DNA of 16,099 bases from CAXMNX01 sp051009475 (GTDB lineage Bacteria > Pseudomonadota > Alphaproteobacteria > Rhodobacterales > Rhodobacteraceae): positions 1 to 16,099 of the forward strand of contig JBPCWO010000389.1 of NCBI GenBank assembly GCA_051009475.1. The letters are read 5' to 3'. This document shows positions 1 through 7,376 of the stretch, in pieces. Each line of letters opens with the position of its first letter. The stretch's first letter is position 1. The position numbers and the translations under genes are program-made. A model generated the notes under the pieces. It ran no database searches, was not told where the DNA came from, and saw nothing but the letters and a program-made list of their open reading frames with translations.

Positions 1-24
1 CATTGGAAGGGCGCCAATTCCCAT
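1..24 (-). CDS. Possible start of next gene in a secretion operon (partial)
   Basis: An ATG on the minus strand shares one base with the TAA stop of the GspK-like gene (TAATG junction). It opens a frame of eight codons, M-G-I-G-A-L-P-M, before the window edge. Such a stop/start overlap is typical of coupled genes, and in type II secretion operons gspL follows gspK. Eight codons are too few to recognise a family, so the identity is a guess from position only. Confidence 0.2.
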
Positions 25-608
25 TAATTCCGGCCAAGTTTCAACCCCACAATTACTTTTGTGGCAGCCGCATCTATCACTTTCGATCGCGGCAAATTTT
101 GCGCAGCGGTTACGATATTGTCGGGCACTGTTCGGATATTGAGTTTAGCGCTTCGACCATCAAATGAAATCTGGCCGACCACCAGTTCGGTGCCCACAAG
201 CGCTTGACCCACCGTCAAAACCTCCGCCGCTGGCTTCTCACGGGCGCGTTTTGCCGCACGTGCAAACTCCGCTCCAAACAGAGTCTCCAAAGCAGAAAGT
301 GGAGTCGAAAGCAGCGAAGGAACGCCTGCGACATCCTGAGCCAGAAGCACCCATTCTTTACCCTCAAATGCGATTGTTACGGGTTCACTGTTCAAGTCCA
401 CCGGCCCCACTTTTCGCTCGCCTGACGCGGACAGACGCCTCTTCCACCGACCGCGCGTGTCCTTCAACTACTCGCGCCAGCACCCGCCCGTACGCGATCA
501 CGGTGCGTTGCACTGATACCGCCAGAGATGCAAGGATCATGCAGGACACCAGAACAACAATGAGAGTAATGCCCGACTTCGCCGACCGCCGCCGAACCTC
601 TTATTCAT
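24..608 (-). pseudogene. GspK-like type II secretion minor pseudopilin, frameshifted
   Basis: The product resembles GspK, the minor pseudopilin at the tip of the type II secretion pseudopilus. Reading down the minus strand from about 600, one frame encodes a basic stretch (RRRSAKSG) and then a hydrophobic helix (ITLIVVLVSCMILASLAV), as in a prepilin N-terminus. That frame stops with TGA at 387-385. The rest lies in another frame (467-24), with the GspK-like passages VGPVDLNSEPVTIAF and AQDVAG. Removing one base from the A run at 411-414 would join the two as RRAKVGPVDLNS. No normal start codon precedes the helix in its own frame: the nearest ATG, at 608-606, is in a third frame and overlaps the stop of the FAD oxidoreductase. 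Even if repaired, the product of about 190 residues is short for GspK (often near 300). A decayed gene is most likely; sequencing error is possible. The family call rests on pattern only. Confidence 0.5.
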
Positions 609-1941
609 CGCGCGCTCGCCATTCTTTCCAGCGGATGAGTGCATTCGCGCCCAGCTGTTGAAACGGCTGCGGCGGCAGACGGCCTGGGCGATCTTCAGCG
701 GTGAAATGCTTGGTGATGTCTGACGTCACGCCACAGGCGAGTTCGGCGGCCCCAATTCCCGTGAGTGTTCCCCGCGCCGTGCCAAGACCGTTTTGAACGC
801 AGCCCGAAAACAGGTTTGGTTCGATCTCACGCATGACTGCGACACGGTTCATGCTCAGGCAAAGATGGCCGGCCCAAACATGTTCCATGTTTACGCCGGC
901 GAGCTGTGGGAAGCGCTGATCAAACTTCCGCTGCAAAACCCGCGCGGCGCGCGCAAGGCTTGCGCGGCTTGGCCGTGTATCTGGCTTCACAACCGCGCAG
1001 GTGCGGGCCACGATCCGGTTCCCACCCAGTGCCCGATCAATGCGACGCACTGTCGTTCCAGTCGGAGCGGAAGGCGTAATCCCCCATCGACTTTGGCCGC
1101 CGAGACGCGCCAGTGCATTTGCATCAAGCTCTGGCGTCATGCCCGCAAACAGAAAGAGTTGTATGAGCCGTCCGCGCTCAATACCGAAGCTTTCTAAATG
1201 ACCGTTGACAGTCAGGATCGCCTTGGTCGCCCGCACTGTTGCGTCGGGCGTTGCGAGCCGCCACGCGGTACCCTCGCGGGTAATTTTTTTCACGGGAGAG
1301 TTTTCAAACATGCTGACGCCCGAGCGTGCAATCCCGTCAGCAAACCCGCGCACATATCCGGCAGGCTGCAAAACGACAGTGCCGGGCGTGTATAGACCGG
1401 AGATATAGTGGTGGCTTCCGGTGAGTTCGGTCATTTGTTGCCCGTCGAGCAACTCCGAGGGCTCACCCAAGACGTCTAGATGTCGTTTGTAACTGTCATT
1501 TCGGGCGTCGGCGGCGGGACCGGCGGCACCGTTCACTCTTCCGCAAGCATCGAAAAAATCCGGTCTGATTTCATAATCTTCGACCGCACCCGCAGCAAAA
1601 GCCTGCGCTTGTCTGTTAAATGAGATGAGCTTTCGGTCGTCACCAGAACCGGCATAGTCATTGCTGGTGAGTTCGTGCGGCAAGTCAATCATGAAGCCTG
1701 AGTTGCGCCCTGACGCGCCTTCGGCCACACGACCGGCGTCAAGCAGCGCGATCCGCGAGCCCGGCGCAAGTTGGGTCAGGCGGCGGGCGGCGGCCAGCCC
1801 AGCGAATCCCGCACCGACAATTGCGAAATCAACGCTTATGTCTTCGACGAGTTGTCGTGGTGCAGGTTGTTTTTCAAGTATGCTGTTCCAGGCAGCAGGT
1901 CCGAGGTGCGTCGGCAGACGTTTGGCGTGGTACTCTGTCAA
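601..1941 (-). CDS. FAD-dependent amine/D-amino-acid oxidoreductase (DadA/PuuB-like)
   Basis: A flavoprotein of 446 residues in the DAO family, which oxidises a C-N bond of an amine or amino acid to an imine. The N-terminal dinucleotide-binding fold shows IVGAGFAGLAAARRL (about residues 41-55), the acidic LLDAG end of strand 2 (D68) and GASGRNSGFM (75-84), typical of PuuB, sarcosine-oxidase and DadA relatives. A C-terminal Gly-rich FAD stretch, QNGLGTARGTLTG, closes the fold. There is no signal peptide, so it is probably cytoplasmic. Its ATG overlaps the stop of the upstream aldehyde dehydrogenase gene by four bases, so it is the last intact gene of the operon. Pairing with a PuuC-like dehydrogenase suggests a gamma-glutamylputrescine oxidase role. 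Pairing with the DapA-type lyase suggests a D-hydroxyproline dehydrogenase instead. The family is clear; the substrate is open. Confidence 0.85.
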   Translation of the reverse strand: MTEYHAKRLPTHLGPAAWNSILEKQPAPRQLVEDISVDFAIVGAGFAGLAAARRLTQLAPGSRIALLDAGRVAEGASGRNSGFMIDLPHELTSNDYAGSGDDRKLISFNRQAQAFAAGAVEDYEIRPDFFDACGRVNGAAGPAADARNDSYKRHLDVLGEPSELLDGQQMTELTGSHHYISGLYTPGTVVLQPAGYVRGFADGIARSGVSMFENSPVKKITREGTAWRLATPDATVRATKAILTVNGHLESFGIERGRLIQLFLFAGMTPELDANALARLGGQSRWGITPSAPTGTTVRRIDRALGGNRIVARTCAVVKPDTRPSRASLARAARVLQRKFDQRFPQLAGVNMEHVWAGHLCLSMNRVAVMREIEPNLFSGCVQNGLGTARGTLTGIGAAELACGVTSDITKHFTAEDRPGRLPPQPFQQLGANALIRWKEWRARDE

Positions 1942-3434
1942 TCCACAGCCTCGTCTGCATCGTCCGAAAGATCGATCCAGATGGTTTTTAGCTGCGTATA
2001 TTGATCATGCGCCTGTAGGCCGTTGTCGCGACCACCGAACCCCGACTGCTTGAACCCGCCAAAAGGGGTTGTGATATCACCCTCGCCATAGCAATTCACC
2101 GTTACGGTCCCCGCGCGCAAACTGCGCGCACCGCGAATTGCCCGCTTTGCGTTAGCAGTAAAGATCGACGCGCAAAGGCCATAATCGGTGTCGTTGGCGA
2201 TGTTGATAGCCTCGTCGAAGCCTGACACTTCGATCACAGAAAGGACCGGGCCAAAAATTTCATCCCTGGCCAGTGCATGGTCGTTCCCGGGTAATTCGAC
2301 AACTGTGGCCTCGACGAACCCTTCCTCGGCCTTGCCACCAAACAAGACCTCCTCGGCTTGCTTGAGATAGCCGCATACTTTTTCAAAATGGGACTTGCTG
2401 ACAAGCGAACCAAGGCGAATTTCCGGATCGAGAGGGTCACCGACATTCCAATGTCTGATATGATGGCCGATCCGCTCAAGCAGGTCGTCCTTAACTGATT
2501 TGTGCACGATAAGGCGGGAACTGGCCGAGCAATTTTCGCCCATATTCCAAAACGCGCCATTGGCGATATGGCTCGCGACGCGATCCAGATTCTCAGCGTC
2601 GTCCATCACAATAGCTGGATTCTTGCCGCCCATTTCGAGAACAACCTCTTTGGCGTTCGATTCCGCCGAGTAGGTCAGGAATTTTTTTCCGGTTATTGTC
2701 GAGCCGGTGAAAGACACCATGTCGATATCCATGTGGCGTCCGATAGGTTCGCCAACTTCGGGGCCGCCACCCGGCAAAACATTCAGAACACCGCGCGGAA
2801 TCCCGGCTTCCATCGCCAATTCGGCAACGCGCAATGCGGTCAGGCTGGTCTCAAGCGCCGGTTTCACCACCACCGAACACCCCGCTGCAAGTGCGGGGCC
2901 GATCTTCCAGGCGAGCATCATCAGCGGGAAATTCCACGGCAGAACCAGGCCAACGACACCGATGGGCTCGCGCAGGATCAATGCGATGTGATCGTCCGAC
3001 GGCGGGCTTACCTGATCATAGATCTTGTCTATGGCCTCGGCATGCCAAATCAGGCAATCGATCGTTTCGGGCACATCCACCGTTTCGCAATCGTAGATGG
3101 GCTTGCCGCTATCGAGGCTTTCCATCACTGCAAGCTCGCGTGCGTTACGTGTCAATAGCTTGCATAGCCGGATCAATGTTTCTTTGCGTTCGGATGGATG
3201 AAGCCGCGACCAGCGGCCGTCGTCGAAAGCTTCACGCGCCTTCAGCACCGCGATATCAACGTCCTCCTGACCGCATGCAGCGATTTCGGTTATGTGCTTG
3301 CCGGTGGCAGGGTTTGTTGTGGCAAACGCCTTTCCGGACGCGGATGACCGGAATCCACCGTCGATGAAAGCCCCGGTTGGATAGTTCAGGTCAGCAGCAA
3401 TCGCCGTATATTCGTCGCGTGTTAGCAGCTCCAT
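1938..3434 (-). CDS. NAD(P)-dependent aldehyde dehydrogenase (PuuC-like)
   Basis: A full-length class I aldehyde dehydrogenase of 498 residues, oxidising an aldehyde to its acid with NAD(P). All key elements are visible: LPWNFP with N168, the cofactor lysine K191 in VVVKPALET, FTGST at 242-246, the general base E267 in LEMGGKNP, the nucleophile C302 in GENCSASSR, and EIFGPVLSV further on. The C-terminus (TPFGGFKQSGFGGRD, then LKTIWIDL) closely resembles E. coli PuuC, the gamma-glutamyl-aminobutyraldehyde dehydrogenase. A good ribosome site (GGAGG) lies in the end of the upstream lyase gene, whose stop is only three bases away. The FAD oxidoreductase follows with a four-base overlap, so the two probably handle consecutive steps. 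Alternative substrates include alpha-ketoglutarate semialdehyde. The sequence alone does not decide. Confidence 0.9.
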   Translation of the reverse strand: MELLTRDEYTAIAADLNYPTGAFIDGGFRSSASGKAFATTNPATGKHITEIAACGQEDVDIAVLKAREAFDDGRWSRLHPSERKETLIRLCKLLTRNARELAVMESLDSGKPIYDCETVDVPETIDCLIWHAEAIDKIYDQVSPPSDDHIALILREPIGVVGLVLPWNFPLMMLAWKIGPALAAGCSVVVKPALETSLTALRVAELAMEAGIPRGVLNVLPGGGPEVGEPIGRHMDIDMVSFTGSTITGKKFLTYSAESNAKEVVLEMGGKNPAIVMDDAENLDRVASHIANGAFWNMGENCSASSRLIVHKSVKDDLLERIGHHIRHWNVGDPLDPEIRLGSLVSKSHFEKVCGYLKQAEEVLFGGKAEEGFVEATVVELPGNDHALARDEIFGPVLSVIEVSGFDEAINIANDTDYGLCASIFTANAKRAIRGARSLRAGTVTVNCYGEGDITTPFGGFKQSGFGGRDNGLQAHDQYTQLKTIWIDLSDDADEAVD

Positions 3435-3437
3435 AGT

Positions 3438-4355
3438 TCAGTCCTCCGCCCGGATGTTGGCGATAGTTGATTTCAGCACGCGAACGACTTGCTCCAGCGC
3501 GCGCTTATCGTCTTTGTTCAATCCCTTAAGCGGTGGCCGAACGGTTTCGGCATCAATGCCGTTCATGGTAACTCCATACTTAATTGTCTGGACGAATTTA
3601 CCGCCCTGCTCGAGCAAACGCATTAATGGCATCAGCGCGGACATAATGCGCCGTCCTTTGTCGAAATTGCCTTCCAATGCACAGGCCTCGTAAAGCGCGA
3701 TATGTTCTTCAGGCAAAGCGTTGGACCCGCCAGCGACCCAGAAACGCGCACCCCAGGCAAAGAACTCCAACGCCTGGTCATCCATACCGCAGCCCAACTG
3801 GATATGCGGATAGTCGCGTGCCAGACCGTGTACGCGGTTGATGTCTCCAGAGCTTTCCTTGATCCCGCAGAAATTACGCGATCTGCCTACCCGGTCGAGG
3901 AATTCGTCCCCCATCATCGTGCCGGTTCGACCTGGATAATTGTATAGCATCACCGGTAGATTGGCTGCCTTGTCGATCGCCAGTGCGTTGAGGGCATTTT
4001 CGCGGTCCGTTGGAACTGCGTAGGGTGGGCTGGCCAAAAGAATTGCGTCAGCGCCCATATTGCGCGCACCAGACGCAAGCGAGGCCGACTCTGCCGTGAG
4101 CATTGCGCCGGTGCCAACAACAAATGGCAGACGTCGGTTGACACGTTCTTGAGTGAAACGCGCGATCTGAAGTCGCTCTTTCACAGTCTGGGCGTAGTTT
4201 TCGCCGGTTGAACCGCCGGAAATCAAGCCATGCACGCCCTTGCCGATCAAAAATTCAACCACTTCTGCCAGCGCATCCCAATTAACGCCGCCATCCCGAG
4301 CAAACGGAGTCACGACGGGAGTATAGACACCTTCGAATTTGAATTTCGGGTTCAT
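3438..4355 (-). CDS. DapA/DHDPS-family class I aldolase or deaminase
   Basis: A protein of 305 residues, the usual length for the dihydrodipicolinate synthase/N-acetylneuraminate lyase family. These TIM barrels form a Schiff base with a 2-oxo acid or cyclic imine. Motifs seen are GGSTGENYAQT (about 47-57), LYNYPGRTG (137-145) with catalytic Y138 and a carboxylate-binding arginine R143, and GIKESSGD with Schiff-base lysine K166. The Tyr-Lys spacing of 28 equals that of E. coli DapA (Y133/K161). It is unlikely to be the lysine-biosynthesis enzyme, because it sits in a GntR-controlled catabolic operon; its ATG overlaps the regulator stop by four bases and an ALDH gene follows. One fitting role is pyrroline-4-hydroxy-2-carboxylate deaminase of hydroxyproline catabolism, a known activity of this family. 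Sugar-acid dehydratases are the other candidates. Confidence 0.85.
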   Translation of the reverse strand: MNPKFKFEGVYTPVVTPFARDGGVNWDALAEVVEFLIGKGVHGLISGGSTGENYAQTVKERLQIARFTQERVNRRLPFVVGTGAMLTAESASLASGARNMGADAILLASPPYAVPTDRENALNALAIDKAANLPVMLYNYPGRTGTMMGDEFLDRVGRSRNFCGIKESSGDINRVHGLARDYPHIQLGCGMDDQALEFFAWGARFWVAGGSNALPEEHIALYEACALEGNFDKGRRIMSALMPLMRLLEQGGKFVQTIKYGVTMNGIDAETVRPPLKGLNKDDKRALEQVVRVLKSTIANIRAED

Positions 4356-5071
4356 TCGGCCACAATTCCAGTTTTCTGGGGAAGCCCGCCCAATGGGGCG
4401 TTCAAAGCGTCGGGCATCACAAAGAGCTCGATCTGGTCGCGCGATAGTTTCCAGTGTTCGTCGGCCAGATGTGCGGCGGAATTCTCATCGCGGGTATCGA
4501 TTGCGGTGATGATTTGGTCATGCTGCTCGCTTGCTAGCGATATGTTCTCGGTCATCGCCGTATTCTGGGGGCGATAGAAGGTCATTGATATTCTTGCGTG
4601 GTCAATGAGCAGCCGATTGAAAGACGGCAGCAAATAAACGTTCCCGGCCATCGCTCCGGTAATCTCGTGGAACCGATTATTGGCCAGCGCCCGGTCCGCA
4701 CTTGAACCCGTGCGTAGCGACTTCTTGAACGCCAATTGAGAAGATTTCAGGGCTTCGATTTGAGTCCGTGATGCGTTTGACGCCGCAAGTCGCAGGATTG
4801 CTCCGTAAATCATTGGTGCGGCCTGAAAGAAATCACGGAGCGTCGTATACGACATCTCAGACACCCGAGCGCCGCGATTTGCGCGGATTTCTACGTATCC
4901 GTCGCCGGCCAGTTGACGAAAGACCTCGCGCAGCGGTGTTCGTGACAGACCAAATGTCTTGCTGAGTTGGGCTTCGTCCAGATCTTCGCCCGGAAAGCTC
5001 TGAAATGTCAGAATCGACGTTTTCAGATACTCGTAGAGATCGGATTTTCTATTGCTTGCTGTCTCTTTCAT
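4352..5071 (-). CDS. GntR/FadR-family (FCD) transcriptional regulator
   Basis: A one-component regulator of 239 residues from the chosen start. The N-terminal winged helix spans about residues 10-70, with LDEAQLSKTFGLSRTPLREV as the helix-turn-helix and GDGYVEIRANRGARV as the wing. The remaining 150 residues look like the all-helical FCD ligand domain, with candidate metal or ligand histidines in NRFHEI and in EQHDQII and ADEHW near the end. The frame can be extended upstream to a TTG at 5230, but that extension runs through an AT-rich region holding the palindrome TTGTATACAA and lacks a ribosome site. The ATG at 5071, giving MKETASNRKS, suits the family better; its own ribosome site is weak (CTAGG). 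It is the first gene of the operon it probably controls and is likely autoregulated. The effector is unknown. Confidence 0.87.
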   Translation of the reverse strand: MKETASNRKSDLYEYLKTSILTFQSFPGEDLDEAQLSKTFGLSRTPLREVFRQLAGDGYVEIRANRGARVSEMSYTTLRDFFQAAPMIYGAILRLAASNASRTQIEALKSSQLAFKKSLRTGSSADRALANNRFHEITGAMAGNVYLLPSFNRLLIDHARISMTFYRPQNTAMTENISLASEQHDQIITAIDTRDENSAAHLADEHWKLSRDQIELFVMPDALNAPLGGLPQKTGIVAE

Positions 5072-5159
5072 GCGCGCGCCTAGATTTGACTGATCGCTAG
5101 GATGCTTCACATCACCCGGATGGTTGGCACTCCTCATCTGCACAATGCAGAAGATTAAA

Positions 5160-5169
5160 TTGTATACAA
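5160..5169. promoter_or_regulatory. Palindromic operator candidate TTGTATACAA
   Basis: TTGTATACAA is a perfect 10-base palindrome about 90 bases upstream of the chosen start of the FadR-type regulator. Short GTATAC-centred palindromes are common binding sites of FCD-type GntR regulators, so this is the best operator candidate for autoregulation. The adjacent bases 5171-5182 (AAAAATATTTTT) form another perfect palindrome. It is AT-only and could simply be promoter DNA. Confidence 0.5.
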
Positions 5170-5363
5170 GAAAAATATTTTTAGTGCACAAATCAAACTC
5201 GCGCAGGAAATTCGAGACAGGCACAAGCAATCAGTTACGGTATGGGGTCATGCACTTGACGGAACGCATCTAAATATTTGAGGGTATATAAAACCAACGA
5301 ACGGCGCGGCGAACCCCAATAGTCTCGAATGCGCGGTCAAAGGGTAGGGATTCAACAGGCCAA

Positions 5364-5386
5364 TTGCATGGCTATGTACCATGCAA
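5364..5386. repeat. Perfect inverted repeat / hairpin in the EF-G-like leader
   Basis: The arms TTGCATGG (5364-5371) and CCATGCAA (5379-5386) are exact reverse complements, with the 7-base loop CTATGTA between them. The element ends 57 bases before the chosen start of the EF-G-like gene and lies outside any coding region. It could be a protein operator or an RNA stem-loop in the 5' leader. There is no T run after it (it is followed by CCCCCC), so it does not look like an intrinsic terminator. Confidence 0.45.
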
Positions 5387-5430
5387 CCCCCCTTCGCGCA
5401 GCGGGCGCAATACTTGTGCCCGATGATTTG

Positions 5431-5436
5431 GGAGGA
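5431..5436 (+). promoter_or_regulatory. Ribosome binding site that fixes the EF-G-like start
   Basis: GGAGGA lies seven bases before the ATG at 5444. It supports that start over the in-frame ATG at 5381, which has no such site and sits inside the hairpin repeat. Confidence 0.75.
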
Positions 5437-5443
5437 CTTGGCC

Positions 5444-7354
5444 ATGAGAGCATTCACCGTTATCGGACCATCACAATCCGGAAAATCCACGCTGGTCGAG
5501 GCTTTGGCAGGCCTCGAGGGAGTCAAAACGCAAACGCTTAAGTTAATGGGCGATGCCAGCGTTACTAAATTTGATTTTCTCGGAGATCGATGGGCGGCGT
5601 TTGATATCCCCGGCGGGCAAGACAATATCTCGTTGATAGGACCCGCACTTGCGGCAAGCGATGCGGCGGTGCTGTGCGCACCTGCCGAAGCTGACGCGGC
5701 AGTATTGAGTGCGCCGTACTTGCGAATTCTCGAAGAATCCGGCGTTCCGGCATTTCTTTTCCTGAACAAGATCGATGTGGGAACCGACAGGATCAGCGAT
5801 ATTGTCGGCTCGCTTCAGACGTATTGTTCGCACGGGATCGTGCTGCGGCAAGTTCCGATGCGCTCGGGTGATCAGATCGTCGGCGCGATCGACCTGATTT
5901 CCGAACGCGCATGGGAATATCACGAAGGCAAGCGGTCATCCCTAGTCGAAGTTCCGCAAAACATGTTGCCACGAGAGCAGGAGGCACGTTCCGGCTTGTT
6001 GGAGTCGCTCGCGGATTTCGACGATGGATTGTTGGAACAGATCATCGAAGACCAAATCCCGATGACGGATGATTTGTATTCGGTCGCGACGCGTGTTCTT
6101 CAACATCACGATCTAGTGCCGACCTTGATTGGCTCGGCGTTGCACGGCAACGGTATCCTAAGGATGATGAAGTCGTTGCGGCACGAAGTGCCCGAAGTCA
6201 CCGCATTGCGCGAAAGGCTAGGGCTCTCCGGTGACGTGAAAGCGGCCAGTTGTCTGGCCGACAACATGAAGCATGTCGGAAAGACGGTTCTGATCCGCGC
6301 GCTAGCCAACGGGGTGGCCCCTGGCAGTCAACTTGGCGGCGCGACAATCAGCAACCTTGTCGATCTAGATTCAAAAACCCAAATATCAACGCTTTCCGAG
6401 GGTAATATCGGGCTCACAATAAAAAGCGATCATCTTGCGCTAGGATCGTTCTTTACGACCGGCGGTGAAGAAGAAATGCCGCCTTGGGCGCAGGCGCATC
6501 CGTCTGCAATGCGTCGTCTGGTCAGCCCTGTGCACGAGCGCGACGAAAACAAAGTATCTGGCGCGCTTGCCCGAATTGCCGAGATTGATGTTGGCATGCA
6601 AGTTGGTCAGGACGAAACGACCGGCCATCTTGTTATTTCTGTTCAGGGTCCGCAACATTTGCGCCGGATCACGGAAAGGCTTGCCGAAAGCTTTGGGATC
6701 GAAGTTGAATGCACCGAAGTTCCCACTGCCCTCAGAGAGACCATTCGAAAGAAAATCGATAAAAAATACCGCCATCGCAAACAATCGGGCGGTGCCGGCC
6801 AATTTGCCGATATTCATATCGAGATGGAGCCATTGGCGCTTGGGTCTGGATTTACATTTAACGAGATCGTCAAGGGCGGTGCCGTGCCACGAAACTACAT
6901 CCCATCTGTAGAAGCTGGCGCACGCGACGCTTTGGCAGAAGGCCCGGAGGGCCACCCAGTCGTTGATATCGGTGTGACGCTGAAAGACGGAAAGGCGCAT
7001 TCCGTCGACAGTTCGGATTTCGCGTTTCGAACCGCTGGGGCAAGTGCTGTTAGAGAAGCGCTGTCCGAAACCGGGACCGCGGTTTTGCAACCTGTTATGC
7101 AAGTGCACATCCACGTTCCCTCGATCTTCGCGGGCGGCCTTGTGCAACTAGTTAGTGGGCTAAAGGGCCAAGTTCTGGGGTTCGAAGGTCATCCGACGGC
7201 GACGGGATGGGACATCTTTCGGACACTGTTGCCTATGGCATCCGAGGAAGAGCTTAATCGCGCGCTTGGCAGCGCCACGCGCGGAACAGCCTGGTTCTCG
7301 TCCGAGCTGGATCACTATGAAGAGCTGCGCGAACGGTCGTCAGTGAGGGCGTAA
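5444..7354 (+). CDS. Divergent elongation factor G-like translational GTPase paralogue
   Basis: A protein of 636 residues with EF-G architecture. The G domain has a P-loop GPSQSGKST (8-16), DIPGGQD (54-60), NKID (108-111) and GSALHGNG (230-237). A domain II barrel lies around 280-340, domain III around 350-425 and domain IV around 430-545 (ETIRKKIDKKYRHRKQSGGAGQF, read from residue 432, then GGAVPRNYIPSVEAG). Domain V follows to the end. Three features differ from canonical EF-G of about 700 residues: the P-loop is not the usual AHIDAGKTT type, switch I is short with no RGIT motif, and the catalytic His of DTPGH is glycine (G58). GTP hydrolysis may therefore be slow or differently triggered. 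It resembles the EF-G2-like group of paralogues rather than housekeeping FusA. It stands alone, not near rps/tuf genes, and converges on the rhodanese gene with 22 bases between. The family is sure; the role is unknown. Confidence 0.88.
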   Translation: MRAFTVIGPSQSGKSTLVEALAGLEGVKTQTLKLMGDASVTKFDFLGDRWAAFDIPGGQDNISLIGPALAASDAAVLCAPAEADAAVLSAPYLRILEESGVPAFLFLNKIDVGTDRISDIVGSLQTYCSHGIVLRQVPMRSGDQIVGAIDLISERAWEYHEGKRSSLVEVPQNMLPREQEARSGLLESLADFDDGLLEQIIEDQIPMTDDLYSVATRVLQHHDLVPTLIGSALHGNGILRMMKSLRHEVPEVTALRERLGLSGDVKAASCLADNMKHVGKTVLIRALANGVAPGSQLGGATISNLVDLDSKTQISTLSEGNIGLTIKSDHLALGSFFTTGGEEEMPPWAQAHPSAMRRLVSPVHERDENKVSGALARIAEIDVGMQVGQDETTGHLVISVQGPQHLRRITERLAESFGIEVECTEVPTALRETIRKKIDKKYRHRKQSGGAGQFADIHIEMEPLALGSGFTFNEIVKGGAVPRNYIPSVEAGARDALAEGPEGHPVVDIGVTLKDGKAHSVDSSDFAFRTAGASAVREALSETGTAVLQPVMQVHIHVPSIFAGGLVQLVSGLKGQVLGFEGHPTATGWDIFRTLLPMASEEELNRALGSATRGTAWFSSELDHYEELRERSSVRA

Positions 7355-7376
7355 AGTCTGTTTGCCGGATATATCG

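Larger units (their letters stand above)
5072..5443. promoter_or_regulatory. Divergent intergenic region between GntR operon and EF-G-like gene
   Basis: This 372-base stretch holds no convincing gene; short open frames in it lack ribosome sites or are extensions of the flanking genes. It must carry promoters for both directions. It contains an AT-rich block (about 5155-5182) with two adjacent palindromes on the GntR side, a second AT-rich patch (TATATAAAA at 5285-5293) and a hairpin at 5364-5386 on the EF-G-like side. I could not place a canonical sigma-70 promoter for either gene with confidence. On the minus strand, TTGTGC (5191-5186) followed 17 bases later by TGTATA is the best weak candidate. 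Confidence 0.55.

Noticed and set aside
164..661. Plus-strand open frame of 165 codons at the left end
   Set aside because: It overlaps the GspK-like region and the end of the FAD oxidoreductase on the other strand. The composition is Arg/Pro/Ser-rich and looks like a shadow.
2502..3158. Plus-strand open frame of 218 codons opposite the aldehyde dehydrogenase
   Set aside because: It is antisense to the catalytic core of an intact ALDH and its translation resembles no family.
5072..5230. N-terminal extension of the GntR regulator to a TTG start
   Set aside because: It crosses the AT-rich palindromes, lacks a ribosome site, and encodes hydrophobic residues not expected before a GntR winged helix.
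5381..5443. Upstream ATG of the EF-G-like frame
   Set aside because: The 21 extra residues show no family features, the ATG is inside the hairpin arm, and GGAGGA precedes the ATG at 5444.
6440..7147. Long minus-strand open frame of 235 codons opposite the EF-G-like gene
   Set aside because: It lies wholly antisense to domains III-V of a clearly recognised protein, has no family features and no ribosome site. It is a codon-bias shadow.
7355..7376. Bidirectional terminator between the convergent EF-G-like and rhodanese genes
   Set aside because: No stem-loop or T run could be found in the 22-base gap or in the adjoining gene ends that were inspected.
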